A stretch of 64,000 nt of DNA from an uncultured Eubacterium sp. (GTDB taxonomy: Bacteria > Bacillota > Clostridia > Oscillospirales > Acutalibacteraceae), in the NCBI GenBank assembly GCA_944380635.1, contig CALWID010000004.1, positions 1-64,000 on the forward strand, read 5' to 3'. The notes beneath the pieces are model-generated. The model did not search any database. It was not told the origin of the DNA and was given only the letters and a program-made list of their open reading frames with translations. Positions 16,377 through 24,461 of this stretch are shown piece by piece. How positions within the stretch are numbered: the stretch's first letter is position 1; each line of letters begins with the position of its first letter. The position numbers and the translations under genes were made by a program.

Positions 16377-17222
16377 ATGAAAAATCTTGGCTATTACAAC
16401 GGCGAATACGGACTTATTGAAGAAATGAAAATACCTATGCTTGACCGCGTATGCTGGTTTGGCGACGGTATTTACGACGCCACTTATTCACACAACCACA
16501 AAATATTTGATATGGACGCGCACCTTGACAGATTTTACAGAAGCGCTAAAATTTTGGATATCAATATGCCTGTTGAAAGAAACGAACTTGATAAACTGCT
16601 GAGAGAACTTGTGCTTAAAGTTGACGACGGCGACCAGTTTGTGTATATGCAGGTTACGCGCGGAAGCGGTCTGAGAAAGCATGTTTACGAAAAAGATATG
16701 AAATCAAATCTTTGGATAACGCTTACCCCCTGCCCTGTGGCGGACACATATAAGCCGATAGATGTTATTACATATGAAGACAAGCGCTTTTTATACTGCA
16801 ACGCGAAAACGCTTAACCTTATTCCCTCCTGCCTTGCGGCAACAGCGGCAGAAAGAGCAGGATGTGAGGAGGCAATTTTCCACCGCGGCGATATAGTTAC
16901 GGAATGTGCGCATTCAAATGTTTCAATATTTAAAGACGGCAAAGTTATCACTCACCAACTTGACGATAAAGTTTTGCCGGGCACCGCGCGTTTAAGGCTG
17001 CTTGCTTTTGCGGAAAAACTCGGCTACGAAACGGAAGAGCGCGATTATACGCTTGACGAACTTATGAATGCGGACGAAATCGTAGTACATTCCACAGGTT
17101 CGTTCTGCATACCCGTTAAAACGGTGGACGGAAAACCGGTTGGCGGAAAAGCGCCGGAAATGCTTAAAAAGATACAGGACGCGCTTGTTGCTGATTTTGA
17201 AGAGCAGTGCAAGGCGGACTGA
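16377..17222 (+). CDS. Class IV aminotransferase, probably D-amino-acid transaminase
   Basis: 281 residues, typical for fold-type IV PLP enzymes. The PLP lysine is in NAKTLNLIP (about residue 143; family form K-S-L-N). The cofactor-ring Glu is in VTECAHSNVSIF (about 174; family form TEgsssNvf). The N-terminal DRVCWFGDGIYDATYSHNHKIF matches the D-alanine-aminotransferase substrate region better than IlvE. D-amino-acid transaminases interconvert D-Ala and 2-oxoglutarate with pyruvate and D-Glu. This fits being the first gene of an operon with two D-glutamate-cyclase-type genes. An aminodeoxychorismate lyase or IlvE role is less likely. Strong SD (AAGGAG). Confidence 0.8.
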   Translation: MKNLGYYNGEYGLIEEMKIPMLDRVCWFGDGIYDATYSHNHKIFDMDAHLDRFYRSAKILDINMPVERNELDKLLRELVLKVDDGDQFVYMQVTRGSGLRKHVYEKDMKSNLWITLTPCPVADTYKPIDVITYEDKRFLYCNAKTLNLIPSCLAATAAERAGCEEAIFHRGDIVTECAHSNVSIFKDGKVITHQLDDKVLPGTARLRLLAFAEKLGYETEERDYTLDELMNADEIVVHSTGSFCIPVKTVDGKPVGGKAPEMLKKIQDALVADFEEQCKAD

Positions 17223-17255
17223 TTAAGATTTTAATTTGCTTTTAAGAGGTTTGTT

Positions 17256-18317
17256 ATGACAAAAGAGGAACTTACCATATTTAATGTTGGCTGCAATCTG
17301 GACGCGCTTATGAATCTTGACCCGAGAGGTTACGGCGTGTGCAGAATACTTTATGACGGCGCGCGCAAATTTACCGGCGAACCGCTGTCTACAAACGGAG
17401 CAAAAGGGCTTATAAAAAATATCAAAAAGGGCAAAAAAGTATTTATTTTTACCGGATTTGTTCTGCTGCCGTGGGAAGAGGCTGAAACGGACGGAATAAT
17501 ATCAAGCTGCATATTTGCCAAATTCATTATGAGGGCATTTGGCGCAAAACCTGTTTTACTTATTCCGAGCCAGTGTGAAAAGGCGGTTAAGGCGATTTCA
17601 AATGTGCTGGACTTTGCAGTAACGGACGATATTGACGATATGAGCGAAAACACCGTTACATATATTATCTTTACAAAAGAGCGCGAAGAGGCGCCTGTTC
17701 AGGCAAAAGAAATTTTATCGCACGGCAAGCCGTGCGCGGCTGTAAGCATAGAAGCGCCCGGGCGCAACAAAAACGGATTTTACCACAACGCAGTAGGCGT
17801 AAATACAACCGGCGTTGAGGCAAAATATGATGTGCTGTTTAAAATGTGCAAAGACGCCGGAATATACAACCTGTCCATAGGCGACCTCGGCAATGAAATA
17901 GGCATGGCGGCAATTGAAGACCACATCAGAAAATATGTGCCGTACGCCGAAATGGGCGGCTGCAAAGCAGGCAGCGGATTCGGAATACTTGCCGACACCG
18001 TTGCGGACAATATTATTACTGCCACCGTATCAGACTGGGGTTGCAACGCGCTTATGGCGGCGACTGCGTTTTTGCTTAAAAAGCCGGAACTTTTCCACGA
18101 CACGGAAGAGCAATCCGCGGCAATGGACGCTGCCGCTGCGGCAGGCATGCTTGATATGTACGGAAAGCCGCGCCCCTATATTGACGGAATAGGCAAAAAT
18201 ATAAATCTGCCGCTTGTTGCTTTAATGGGCGCGCTTATTGAATACCCTCACACTGTTGAGGATAAAACTCAGGAATGGTTTACTCACACGCTTGAAAAAG
18301 GATACTTTACACGATGA
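17256..18317 (+). CDS. DUF4392 protein, D-glutamate cyclase-like
   Basis: 353 residues. The start TIFNVGCNLDALMNLDPRGYG, the KVFIFTGFVLLPWEEAETDGI segment and the C-terminal GNEIGMAA...GGCKAGSGFGILADTVADNIITATVSDWGCNAL region match DUF4392. That domain forms the C-terminal half of the vertebrate mitochondrial D-glutamate cyclase DGLUCY, which makes 5-oxo-D-proline from D-glutamate. Here it is a stand-alone soluble protein. The other half of DGLUCY (DUF1445) is encoded three genes downstream, with the 5-oxoprolinase genes between. Its stop overlaps the start of pxpB by four bases (ATGA), so translation is coupled. Family call is firm; the reaction is inferred from the mammalian protein. Confidence 0.8.
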   Translation: MTKEELTIFNVGCNLDALMNLDPRGYGVCRILYDGARKFTGEPLSTNGAKGLIKNIKKGKKVFIFTGFVLLPWEEAETDGIISSCIFAKFIMRAFGAKPVLLIPSQCEKAVKAISNVLDFAVTDDIDDMSENTVTYIIFTKEREEAPVQAKEILSHGKPCAAVSIEAPGRNKNGFYHNAVGVNTTGVEAKYDVLFKMCKDAGIYNLSIGDLGNEIGMAAIEDHIRKYVPYAEMGGCKAGSGFGILADTVADNIITATVSDWGCNALMAATAFLLKKPELFHDTEEQSAAMDAAAAAGMLDMYGKPRPYIDGIGKNINLPLVALMGALIEYPHTVEDKTQEWFTHTLEKGYFTR

Positions 18318-19045
18318 GGGCAAGATTTTTACCCTGCGGCGACTGCGGTATAACCGTTAATTTCGGAAACGAGATCAGCGAAGAGATAAACGGCAGGGTT
18401 ACCGCTTTTACATCTGCCGCAGAAAAAGCAAAGATACAGGGCGCTGTTGAATACATACCGGCATTTTGCAGCGTTACAGTAATTTATGACCCGCTTAAAA
18501 CATCCGCAAAAGAACTTATAAAGCAACTGAAAAAAGCGCAAAAGCAAAGCGCCGGCGGAAACGATTTTAAGCCGGTGCTTTATAAAATTCCGGTTTGCTA
18601 TGACGACGAATTTGCCCCTGACATTAAAAGCGTGGAAGAGATAACAGGGCTTTCAAAAGAAGAGATTATTGATATTCACACCGGGTGTGATTACCCGATA
18701 TATATGCTGGGCTTTCTGCCCGGATTTGCTTATCTTGGAAATTTGGATAAGCGCATTGCCGCGCCGCGCCTTGAAACGCCGAGAGTGAAAATCCCGCGCG
18801 GCAGCGTCGGAATAGGCGGAAATCAAACCGGAATATACCCCTCCGACTCACCGGGCGGCTGGCGGCTGATAGGCAAAACGCCCGTAAGAGTATATGACGA
18901 AAGAAAAGAAAGCCCTATTCTGTACCGCGCCGGCGATTACATAAGATTTGTAAGAATATCAAAAGAGGAATTTTTAAAAACAGATAAAGAATGCGAAAAC
19001 GGCACATACGCCGTTGAGCGCGGGGAGGTGCGCCGTGGCAATTAA
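18314..19045 (+). CDS. pxpB: 5-oxoprolinase subunit PxpB (KipI family)
   Basis: 243 residues of the KipI/allophanate-hydrolase-subunit-1 family: FLPCGDCGITVNFGNEIS start, YDPLKTS, GCDYPIYMLGFLPGFAYLGNLD and PRLETPRVKIPRGSVGIGGNQTGIYP. PxpA, PxpB and PxpC together use ATP to open 5-oxo-L-proline to glutamate. The two KipI/KipA-type proteins form one complex, in B. subtilis also named as kinase inhibitor and its antagonist. Neighbours support the oxoprolinase role. Translationally coupled at both ends. Confidence 0.9.
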   Translation: MRARFLPCGDCGITVNFGNEISEEINGRVTAFTSAAEKAKIQGAVEYIPAFCSVTVIYDPLKTSAKELIKQLKKAQKQSAGGNDFKPVLYKIPVCYDDEFAPDIKSVEEITGLSKEEIIDIHTGCDYPIYMLGFLPGFAYLGNLDKRIAAPRLETPRVKIPRGSVGIGGNQTGIYPSDSPGGWRLIGKTPVRVYDERKESPILYRAGDYIRFVRISKEEFLKTDKECENGTYAVERGEVRRGN

Positions 19046-19976
19046 AATAGTGCGCGGCGGTATTCTTACAACCGTGCAGGATTTCGGGCGTACCGGATAT
19101 ATGAAATACGGCTTTTCGCAGTGCGGCGCAATGGATTTGCGCGCAATGAAAACGGCAAACATACTGCTCTCAAACAACGAGAACGCTGCCGTGCTTGAAA
19201 TGACTTTGAGCGGAATAGCCGCTGTATTCACGCAGGACTGCGCCGTTTGCATAAGCGGCGCACATATTGAGGCGCAAATTAACAAAAAACCGATACGCAC
19301 AAACAAAGTTTATAAAATATCCTGCGGCGATGTTCTTATCTGCGGCAGGGCAAAAAGCGGAGTAAGGGCGTATCTTGCAGTAAGCGGCGGAATAGATGTG
19401 CCTGAATTTCTCGGCAGCCGCTCAACTGATATGAAATCAAAAACCGGAGGCTTTCACGGCCGCAGGCTTAGCACCGGCGACGAATTAAAAATAATGCCGC
19501 ATAAAATTCCCGAAAATATTGAAAAGCGGGAAACGGCGGAATTTGAATTTAAAAAAGATATACTGCTCAGAGCAGTACCCGGGCCTCAGGACGATATGTT
19601 TACAAAAGAGGATATGAAAACTTTCTTTTCCTCAGAATACAAAGTATCCGCAGAAGCGGACAGAATGGGAGTGCGCCTAAACGGCCCGCCGCTTAAAGGG
19701 AAAAACGGTATGGATATTATTTCAGACGGAATTGCGCCCGGCAGTGTTCAGGTGCCTGAAAGCGGGCAGCCGATAATACTTGCCGCGGACAGACAGACAA
19801 CGGGCGGCTACGCAAAAGCGGCAACCGTTATCTCCTCCGATATGCCGCTGCTTGCGCAGGCTTTGCCCGGGTGCAGTATCAGATTTTGCAAAATATCAGT
19901 TAAAGAGGCGCAGGCGGCAGCCGAGGCGGAAAATAAAAAATACGAAATGCTTAAAGAATACATAAATAAACTTTAA
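19035..19976 (+). CDS. pxpC: 5-oxoprolinase subunit PxpC (KipA / biotin-dependent carboxyltransferase family)
   Basis: 313 residues from the GTG at 19035, which has GGGGAGGTG four bases upstream and overlaps the end of pxpB by 11 bases. Family features: GGILTTVQDFGRTGYMKYGFSQCGAMD, AYLAVSGGIDVPEFLGSRSTDMKSKTGGFHGR, VPGPQDDMF and the C-terminal SDGIAPGSVQVPESGQPIILAADRQTTGGYAK. This is allophanate-hydrolase-subunit-2 architecture. It acts with PxpB and PxpA in ATP-dependent cleavage of 5-oxoproline. An upstream TTG start (19014) lacks an SD and is rejected. Confidence 0.9.
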   Translation: MAIKIVRGGILTTVQDFGRTGYMKYGFSQCGAMDLRAMKTANILLSNNENAAVLEMTLSGIAAVFTQDCAVCISGAHIEAQINKKPIRTNKVYKISCGDVLICGRAKSGVRAYLAVSGGIDVPEFLGSRSTDMKSKTGGFHGRRLSTGDELKIMPHKIPENIEKRETAEFEFKKDILLRAVPGPQDDMFTKEDMKTFFSSEYKVSAEADRMGVRLNGPPLKGKNGMDIISDGIAPGSVQVPESGQPIILAADRQTTGGYAKAATVISSDMPLLAQALPGCSIRFCKISVKEAQAAAEAENKKYEMLKEYINKL

Positions 19977-19989
19977 AAAGGGTGATAAT

Positions 19990-20775
19990 ATGAACTATTC
20001 AGCAATGAGCCCGAAAGAGGTCAGAAAACTTATTAAAGAGCAGAAAATAACCGGGCAGACAAGCGGTATGTGCGCCGGATACGCCCAGGCAAATCTTTGT
20101 ATTCTGCCAAAAGAACTTGCTTTTGATTTTCTTCTTTTCTGCACAAGAAATCCGCGCCCATGCCCCGTGCTTGAGGTTGGCGACGCCGGCTCAAGGATTA
20201 TAAAAGAAATGGCGGACAATGCGGACGCGGCAACGGATTTTCCAAAATACAGGATATGGAAAAACGGCGTGCTTACAAAGGAAGTAAACGATATTTCCGA
20301 TATTTGGCAAAGTGATTTTGTATACTTTCTTATAGGCTGTTCTTTTTCGTTTGAGGCGGAACTTATAGAGGCGGGCATACCCGTGCGCCATATTGAAGAG
20401 AGCAGGAATGTGCCTATGTTCAACACAAATATTCCGCTTAAAAAGGCGGGCATATTTGGCGGAAACATGGTGGTTTCCATGCGCCCGATACCGTATGACC
20501 TTGTTGTTAAAACGGTAAATGTTACGGCGGCAATGCCCCGCGTTCACGGAGCGCCGATACATATAGGCAACCCGAAACTCATAGGAATAAATGACATTTC
20601 AAAACCCGATTACGGCGACGCCGTTACTGTAAAAGACGGTGAAATACCCGTATTCTGGCCCTGCGGTGTAACGCCGCAAAACGCGGTAATGAACGCAAAG
20701 CCGCCCATTGCGATAACCCATTCGCCCGGGCATATGTTTATTACGGATATTAAAAATTCAAGCCTTAAATACTGA
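19990..20775 (+). CDS. DUF1445 / YcsI-family putative hydro-lyase (D-glutamate cyclase N-half homologue)
   Basis: 261 residues with the clear YcsI signature: SPKEVRKLIKEQKITGQTSG, AGYAQANLCILPKELAFDFLLFCTRNPRPCPVLEV, SDFVYFLIGCSFSFEAELIEAG and the C-terminal GVTPQNAVMNAKPPIAITHSPGHMFITD. In B. subtilis ycsI lies with ycsF and kipI/kipA. In vertebrate DGLUCY this domain is fused to DUF4392. The presence here of both halves as separate genes around pxpBC makes a role in 5-oxoproline formation from D-glutamate attractive, but the bacterial reaction is not shown by sequence. SD GGGTGAT. Confidence 0.85.
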   Translation: MNYSAMSPKEVRKLIKEQKITGQTSGMCAGYAQANLCILPKELAFDFLLFCTRNPRPCPVLEVGDAGSRIIKEMADNADAATDFPKYRIWKNGVLTKEVNDISDIWQSDFVYFLIGCSFSFEAELIEAGIPVRHIEESRNVPMFNTNIPLKKAGIFGGNMVVSMRPIPYDLVVKTVNVTAAMPRVHGAPIHIGNPKLIGINDISKPDYGDAVTVKDGEIPVFWPCGVTPQNAVMNAKPPIAITHSPGHMFITDIKNSSLKY

Positions 20776-20789
20776 GAAAGAGTGATAAT

Positions 20790-21557
20790 TTGTTTAAAAT
20801 AAACCTTAACTGCGACCTTGGCGAGGGAGCGGGAGCGGACGAGATAATAATTCCGCATATTAACAGCGCAAACATTGCCTGCGGATTTCACGCGGGCGAC
20901 GCCGTTATGATGGCAAAAACGCTTGAACTTTGCAAAGCAAACTCAGTGGGAGCCGGCGCTCATCCCGGTTATCCGGACAGAGAAAATTTCGGCAGAACAA
21001 AAATGGAACTTTCGCCCGAAGAGGTATACAATATTACGCTTTACCAACTCGGCGCCATAGGTTCAATTGCCAAATCAAAAGGCGTTAAACTTGACCATGT
21101 TAAGGCGCACGGCGCTATGTATAATGCCGCCGCCAAGGACAGAGCCCTTGCAGACGCAATAGTAAAAGCCGTTTACGATTATGACAGGGATTTAATATTG
21201 CTTGCGCTTTCCGGCTCTGAAATGATAAAAGCGGCAAAAGCCGCGGGAATAAGATACGCAAGCGAAGTATTTGCCGACAGGGCTTATGAGGCTGACGGAA
21301 CGCTGAGGCAGCGCGGGCTTGACGGCGCTATGATAGAGGACGAAAACGAGGCTGTGGAGCGCGTTATCAGAATGGCAAAATGCGATATGGTAACGGCATA
21401 CACCGGCGAAGATATTGAAATTGAAACTCACTCTGTTTGCGTGCACGGGGACGGGCCGAAAGCAATTAATTTTGTAAAAAAACTTAACGAGGCATTTAAG
21501 CGAAACGGCATAGAAACAGTTTCGCTTTCCGAGGTAATCCAAGGTAATCAGTATTAA
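20790..21557 (+). CDS. pxpA: 5-oxoprolinase subunit PxpA (LamB/YcsF family)
   Basis: 255 residues starting at a TTG with AGTGAT before it (MFKINLNCDLGEG; the family N-terminus begins in the same way). Conserved LamB/YcsF blocks follow: ANIACGFHAGDAVMM, GAHPGYPDRENFGR, VKAHGAMYN, EVFADRAYEADGTLRQR and CVHGDGPKA. Histidines in GFHAGD, HPGYPD and KAHGA are the likely catalytic/metal residues. It is the third component of the PxpABC 5-oxoprolinase and closes the operon. The full-length leader element of alr begins right at its stop codon. Confidence 0.92.
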   Translation: MFKINLNCDLGEGAGADEIIIPHINSANIACGFHAGDAVMMAKTLELCKANSVGAGAHPGYPDRENFGRTKMELSPEEVYNITLYQLGAIGSIAKSKGVKLDHVKAHGAMYNAAAKDRALADAIVKAVYDYDRDLILLALSGSEMIKAAKAAGIRYASEVFADRAYEADGTLRQRGLDGAMIEDENEAVERVIRMAKCDMVTAYTGEDIEIETHSVCVHGDGPKAINFVKKLNEAFKRNGIETVSLSEVIQGNQY

Positions 21558-21706
21558 AAATGCACTAACAGGATTATACGGCGCTCAAAATCTGCCGTTT
21601 GGTATATTTTGAAACTCCGAACTGCTGTTAACGCCTTATCAGGCTGCGATACGGCGTTGATAATTTTAATTTGATATTTGCAGCCCGAAAGGCTATGGCG
21701 ATTAAA
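21558..21706 (+). repeat. Recurrent leader element, copy E (full length, before alr)
   Basis: Parts in order: AAAATGCACTAACAGGATTATA homology to copy H (given here in pieces), promoter-like TATATT at 21603-21608, anti-SD AACTGCTGT (21620-21628), hairpin AACGCC (21630-21635)/GGCGTT (21653-21658) with loop GGCTGC (21642-21647), partner GCAGCC (21680-21685), then GAAAGGCTATGGCGATTA and the alr ATG. The SD is GGCGATT instead of GGTGATT and the facing anti-SD base changes from A to G, which keeps the pair. Confidence 0.85.
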
Positions 21707-22855
21707 ATGTTTTTCAGAACTGAAGCCGCAATAGATTTGGACGCGGCAGAACATAATTTTAATGTTACAAGGGCAAAACTGCCGCAAAATGTTAAACTGC
21801 TTTGTGTTATAAAGGCGGACGCTTACGGCCACGGAGCAGTGCCGCTTGCAAGGCTGTTTGAGGGCAGGGCGGATTTTTACGGCGTTGCCTGCATAGAAGA
21901 GGCAGTTGAACTGAAAAAAGCGGGAATTAAAACGCCGATACTCATTTTAGGCGCCGTGCCCCGCGATTTTTTTGAAGATATAGTAAAATATGAAATCCGC
22001 ATACCTGTTTTTCACTATGAAGACGCAAAAGCGCTTTCAGACGAGTCTGTAAAGCAGCGCAAAAACACGCCTTTTCATTTTTGCGTGGATACAGGAATGA
22101 GCCGCATAGGTTTTCAGGTAAACGAAAATGACGCGGACATTTGCAAAGAAATAACGAAACTGCCCGGCATAACGGCTGAGGGACTGTTTTCACACTTTGC
22201 CACGGCTGATGAAAAAGACCTTTCAAAAGCGATTGCCCAGCGGGACAAATTCAAGGAATTTATAAAAATGCTTGAAGAGCGTGGAATAAATATCCCGATA
22301 AAGCACATCAACAATTCGGCGGGAATTATGAATTTTGACGAGTATTTTGATATGTGCCGCATGGGAATTATTTTATACGGGTTATACCCGTCTGCCGAAG
22401 TGGATAAAAATCTGCTTGATATTCGCCCGGTTATGCAGTGGCGCACGCATATTTCACACATTAAGGAACTTGAGCCGGGGCGCGAAATATCTTACGGAGG
22501 CACATATAAAACGAATGAAACGCGCCGCATTGCCACCATTCCCGTAGGATATGCGGACGGCTACCCGAGATGCCTTTCAAACAGAGGAAAAGTGCTGATA
22601 AACGGCAAGTTTGCTCCGATAACCGGCAGAGTATGTATGGACCAGTTTATGGCAGACATAACAGGAATTAACGCCGAAATCGGCGATACAGTTGTTCTTA
22701 TAGGAAAAAGCGGTGAAAACGAACTGAGCATGGAAGAGGTTTCTGAAAGCGCGTATTCGTTTAATTATGAACTGCCCTGCCGCATTGCCCGCAGGGTGCC
22801 GCGAACATACTATCGAAACGGAAAATTTATATTTTCAAGAAATTATATGTACTGA
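21707..22855 (+). CDS. alr: Alanine racemase
   Basis: 382 residues, normal length. The PLP lysine lies in LLCVIKADAYGHGAVPLA (about residue 35), and RMGIILYG and SYGGTYKTNETRRIATIPVGYADGYPR follow. The second catalytic residue region is GRVCMDQFM. The fold-type III barrel plus C-terminal beta domain are complete. It makes D-alanine for peptidoglycan. The ATG at 21707 is chosen because the recurrent leader supplies its SD. A TTG 36 bases earlier lies inside the leader. Standing next to a D-amino-acid transaminase/D-glutamate operon, it links cell-wall D-amino-acid supply and recovery. Confidence 0.94.
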   Translation: MFFRTEAAIDLDAAEHNFNVTRAKLPQNVKLLCVIKADAYGHGAVPLARLFEGRADFYGVACIEEAVELKKAGIKTPILILGAVPRDFFEDIVKYEIRIPVFHYEDAKALSDESVKQRKNTPFHFCVDTGMSRIGFQVNENDADICKEITKLPGITAEGLFSHFATADEKDLSKAIAQRDKFKEFIKMLEERGINIPIKHINNSAGIMNFDEYFDMCRMGIILYGLYPSAEVDKNLLDIRPVMQWRTHISHIKELEPGREISYGGTYKTNETRRIATIPVGYADGYPRCLSNRGKVLINGKFAPITGRVCMDQFMADITGINAEIGDTVVLIGKSGENELSMEEVSESAYSFNYELPCRIARRVPRTYYRNGKFIFSRNYMY

Positions 22856-22875
22856 TTAAACAGAAAGGAAAAAAG

Positions 22876-23430
22876 ATGGAACTACAAAACGGCAGGCCTG
22901 CCGATTTAAGCGGACGGCTTGAAAAGGAAATCAGAGTTTATGACCTGCTTGACAGCCTTGGAATAGAATACAAGCGCGTTGACCACCCTGCGGCGGAAAC
23001 AATGGAGGCATGCCTTGAGATAGAAAAAGTTTTGGGCACGCCGATATGTAAAAACCTGTTTTTATGCAACAGGCAAAAAACGGATTTTTACCTGCTCTTA
23101 ATGCCCGGCTCAAAGCCGTTTAAAACAAAGGATATAACAAAGCAACTTGGCTGCGCGCGCCTTTCATTTGCACAGGCGGAATATATGCAGAAATTTCTTG
23201 ATATTACGCCCGGCTCAGTATCTGTTTTAGGGCTTATGAATGATAAGGAAAACAGAGTAAAACTTGTTATAGACGAAGACATTTTAAACGGCGAATACAT
23301 AGGCTGCCACCCGTGCATAAACACATCAAGCCTTGCGATAAAGACAAGCGATATTCTTAATAAGTTTCTGCCGGCTGTTAATCACAGGGAAACAACCGTT
23401 GATATGCCGTGGCACTGCGAGGACGAATAA
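22876..23430 (+). CDS. YbaK/ProX-type aminoacyl-tRNA deacylase
   Basis: 184 residues: EIRVYDLLDSLGIEYKRVDHPAAETMEACLEIEKVLGTPICKNLFLCNRQKTDFYLLLMPGSKPFKTKDITKQLG is the classical ProX lead, and LTPGSVSVLG-like ITPGSVSVLGLMNDK and GCHPCINTSSLAI follow (each motif is split here for reading). The conserved Lys of the family is in ICKNLF. These free-standing editing domains hydrolyse Ala-tRNA(Pro) and similar mischarged tRNAs in the cytosol. It is separated from alr by 20 bases with an SD (AAAGGA), so co-transcribed with alr and the next gene. Confidence 0.88.
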   Translation: MELQNGRPADLSGRLEKEIRVYDLLDSLGIEYKRVDHPAAETMEACLEIEKVLGTPICKNLFLCNRQKTDFYLLLMPGSKPFKTKDITKQLGCARLSFAQAEYMQKFLDITPGSVSVLGLMNDKENRVKLVIDEDILNGEYIGCHPCINTSSLAIKTSDILNKFLPAVNHRETTVDMPWHCEDE

Positions 23431-24198
23431 ATGGGAATACTCATCTGCCCGGTATGCGGCAAAGAACTGAGCAGGCAGGAAAAACGGCTTTGCTGCGAAA
23501 GCGGGCATAGTTTTGACTTTGCCAAAGAGGGATATGTAAACCTGCTTACAGGCAGCAAAAGCGGCAGTAAAACCGGGGACAGCAAAGAATCCGCCCGCGC
23601 AAGGCACGAATTTCTGCAAAAAGGCTATTTTGCTTTTCTAAAAGACGAGATAGCAAAAAGACTCAGCGGCACGGTGCTTGACATATGCTGCGGCGAAGGA
23701 TATTACGATGATTACAACGGTAAACTTTACGGATTTGACCTCAGCAAAGAAATGGCGCGCCTTGCGGCAAAGCGCAAAAACGGCGGCAATTACTTTGTTG
23801 CCAACCTGAAAGCAATACCTGTTAAAAGCGGCAGCATTGATACGGCAATACATATTTTTGCTCCGTTCAACGCCGCTGAATTTTCAAGGGTACTGAAAAA
23901 AGGCGGAAGGCTTTACAGCGTTGTTCCCGCCCCGGATCATTTGTTTGAACTGAAAAAACTTATTTATGAAACGCCGTATCTAAATGACGAAAACTACCCA
24001 GACGGCAACGGACTGCGGCTGATTTCAAAGCAAAAAATCAGCCGCACCGCTAATTTTAAACAAGAAGATATTAAAACGCTGTTTGCAATGACTCCTTATT
24101 ACTACCACACTCCAAAAGAAGGAGCGGAAAGAATAAGCAGCGTTGATAGCCTAAACATAACTCTGGCGTTTACCGTGCTGGAATACAAAAAAATATAA
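23431..24198 (+). CDS. RlmA-like 23S rRNA (guanine-N1) methyltransferase
   Basis: 255 residues. The N-terminus has a zinc-binding group CPVCGKEL...RLCCESGHSFDFAKEGYVNLL (Cys near 6, 9, 23 and His near 27), the hallmark of RlmA-type methyltransferases. Then comes a linker with SKESARARHEFLQKGYF, SAM motif I VLDICCGEGYY (about residue 85) and IFAPFNAAEFSRVLKKGG. RlmA(I)/(II) modify G745 or G748 in helix 35 of 23S rRNA. In some species this alters macrolide/tylosin response. The ATG follows the proX stop with no gap. A terminator follows. Confidence 0.87.
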   Translation: MGILICPVCGKELSRQEKRLCCESGHSFDFAKEGYVNLLTGSKSGSKTGDSKESARARHEFLQKGYFAFLKDEIAKRLSGTVLDICCGEGYYDDYNGKLYGFDLSKEMARLAAKRKNGGNYFVANLKAIPVKSGSIDTAIHIFAPFNAAEFSRVLKKGGRLYSVVPAPDHLFELKKLIYETPYLNDENYPDGNGLRLISKQKISRTANFKQEDIKTLFAMTPYYYHTPKEGAERISSVDSLNITLAFTVLEYKKI

Positions 24199-24211
24199 AT
24201 TAAAAATGAAA

Positions 24212-24238
24212 CCCTTGCTCTCCTGAGCAGGGGTTTTT
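24212..24238 (+). terminator. Rho-independent terminator after the rlmA-like gene
   Basis: CCCTTGCTC / GAGCAGGGG stem, TCCT loop, TTTTT tail. Confidence 0.9.
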
Positions 24239-24252
24239 GATTAATAAAAGCA

Positions 24253-24281
24253 TTGATTTTAGTAAATATAAATAGTATAAT
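24253..24281 (+). promoter_or_regulatory. Promoter of the structured RNA / lipoprotein unit
   Basis: TTGATT (24253-24258), exactly 17 bp, TATAAT (24276-24281). The predicted start (24288) falls on the first base of the long hairpin. Confidence 0.85.
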
Positions 24282-24287
24282 GAATAT

Positions 24288-24441
24288 GCTACACAAATTT
24301 GAATAAACCATATCTTGGGTGTTTTTTACTTCCCGGTAAAAATGCACGCTCTTTTTTCGCATACTAAGATATGGTGGAATGAATTTGTGTAGCAGCAAAT
24401 GAGCCTGCGTTTTTCTGCGCAGCATTTGCTGCGCATTTTTT
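24288..24441 (+). ncRNA. Candidate structured RNA: long bulged hairpin plus terminator
   Basis: The stem GCTACACAAATT (24288-24299) pairs perfectly over 12 bp with AATTTGTGTAGC (24382-24393). After an internal loop (about 7 by 6 bases), ACCATATCTT (24307-24316) pairs over 10 bp with AAGATATGGT (24366-24375). Inside is a smaller hairpin (GTGTTTTTTAC with GTAAAAATGCAC). Then follows a strong terminator: GCAGCAAATG (24392-24401) / CATTTGCTGC (24423-24432) and T6. The terminator stem shares two bases with the outer stem. With the promoter just upstream this is a ~154-nt unit. It is either an independent small RNA or an attenuated leader of the lipoprotein gene. I cannot match it to a known family. 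Confidence 0.55.
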
Positions 24442-24461
24442 ATTTATGGGGAGTAAAAAAT

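Noticed and set aside
21558-21706. The leader element as a single-metabolite riboswitch
   Set aside because: The downstream genes (alr, mglB, GH2, flavodoxin, NUDIX, PPC protein, hydrolase) share no pathway, so one ligand is unlikely. A mobile leader or general translational control fits better.
24288-24441. 6S RNA
   Set aside because: The paired length (~106 nt) and the small internal loop do not give the large central bubble of 6S RNA. I keep it as an unassigned structured RNA.
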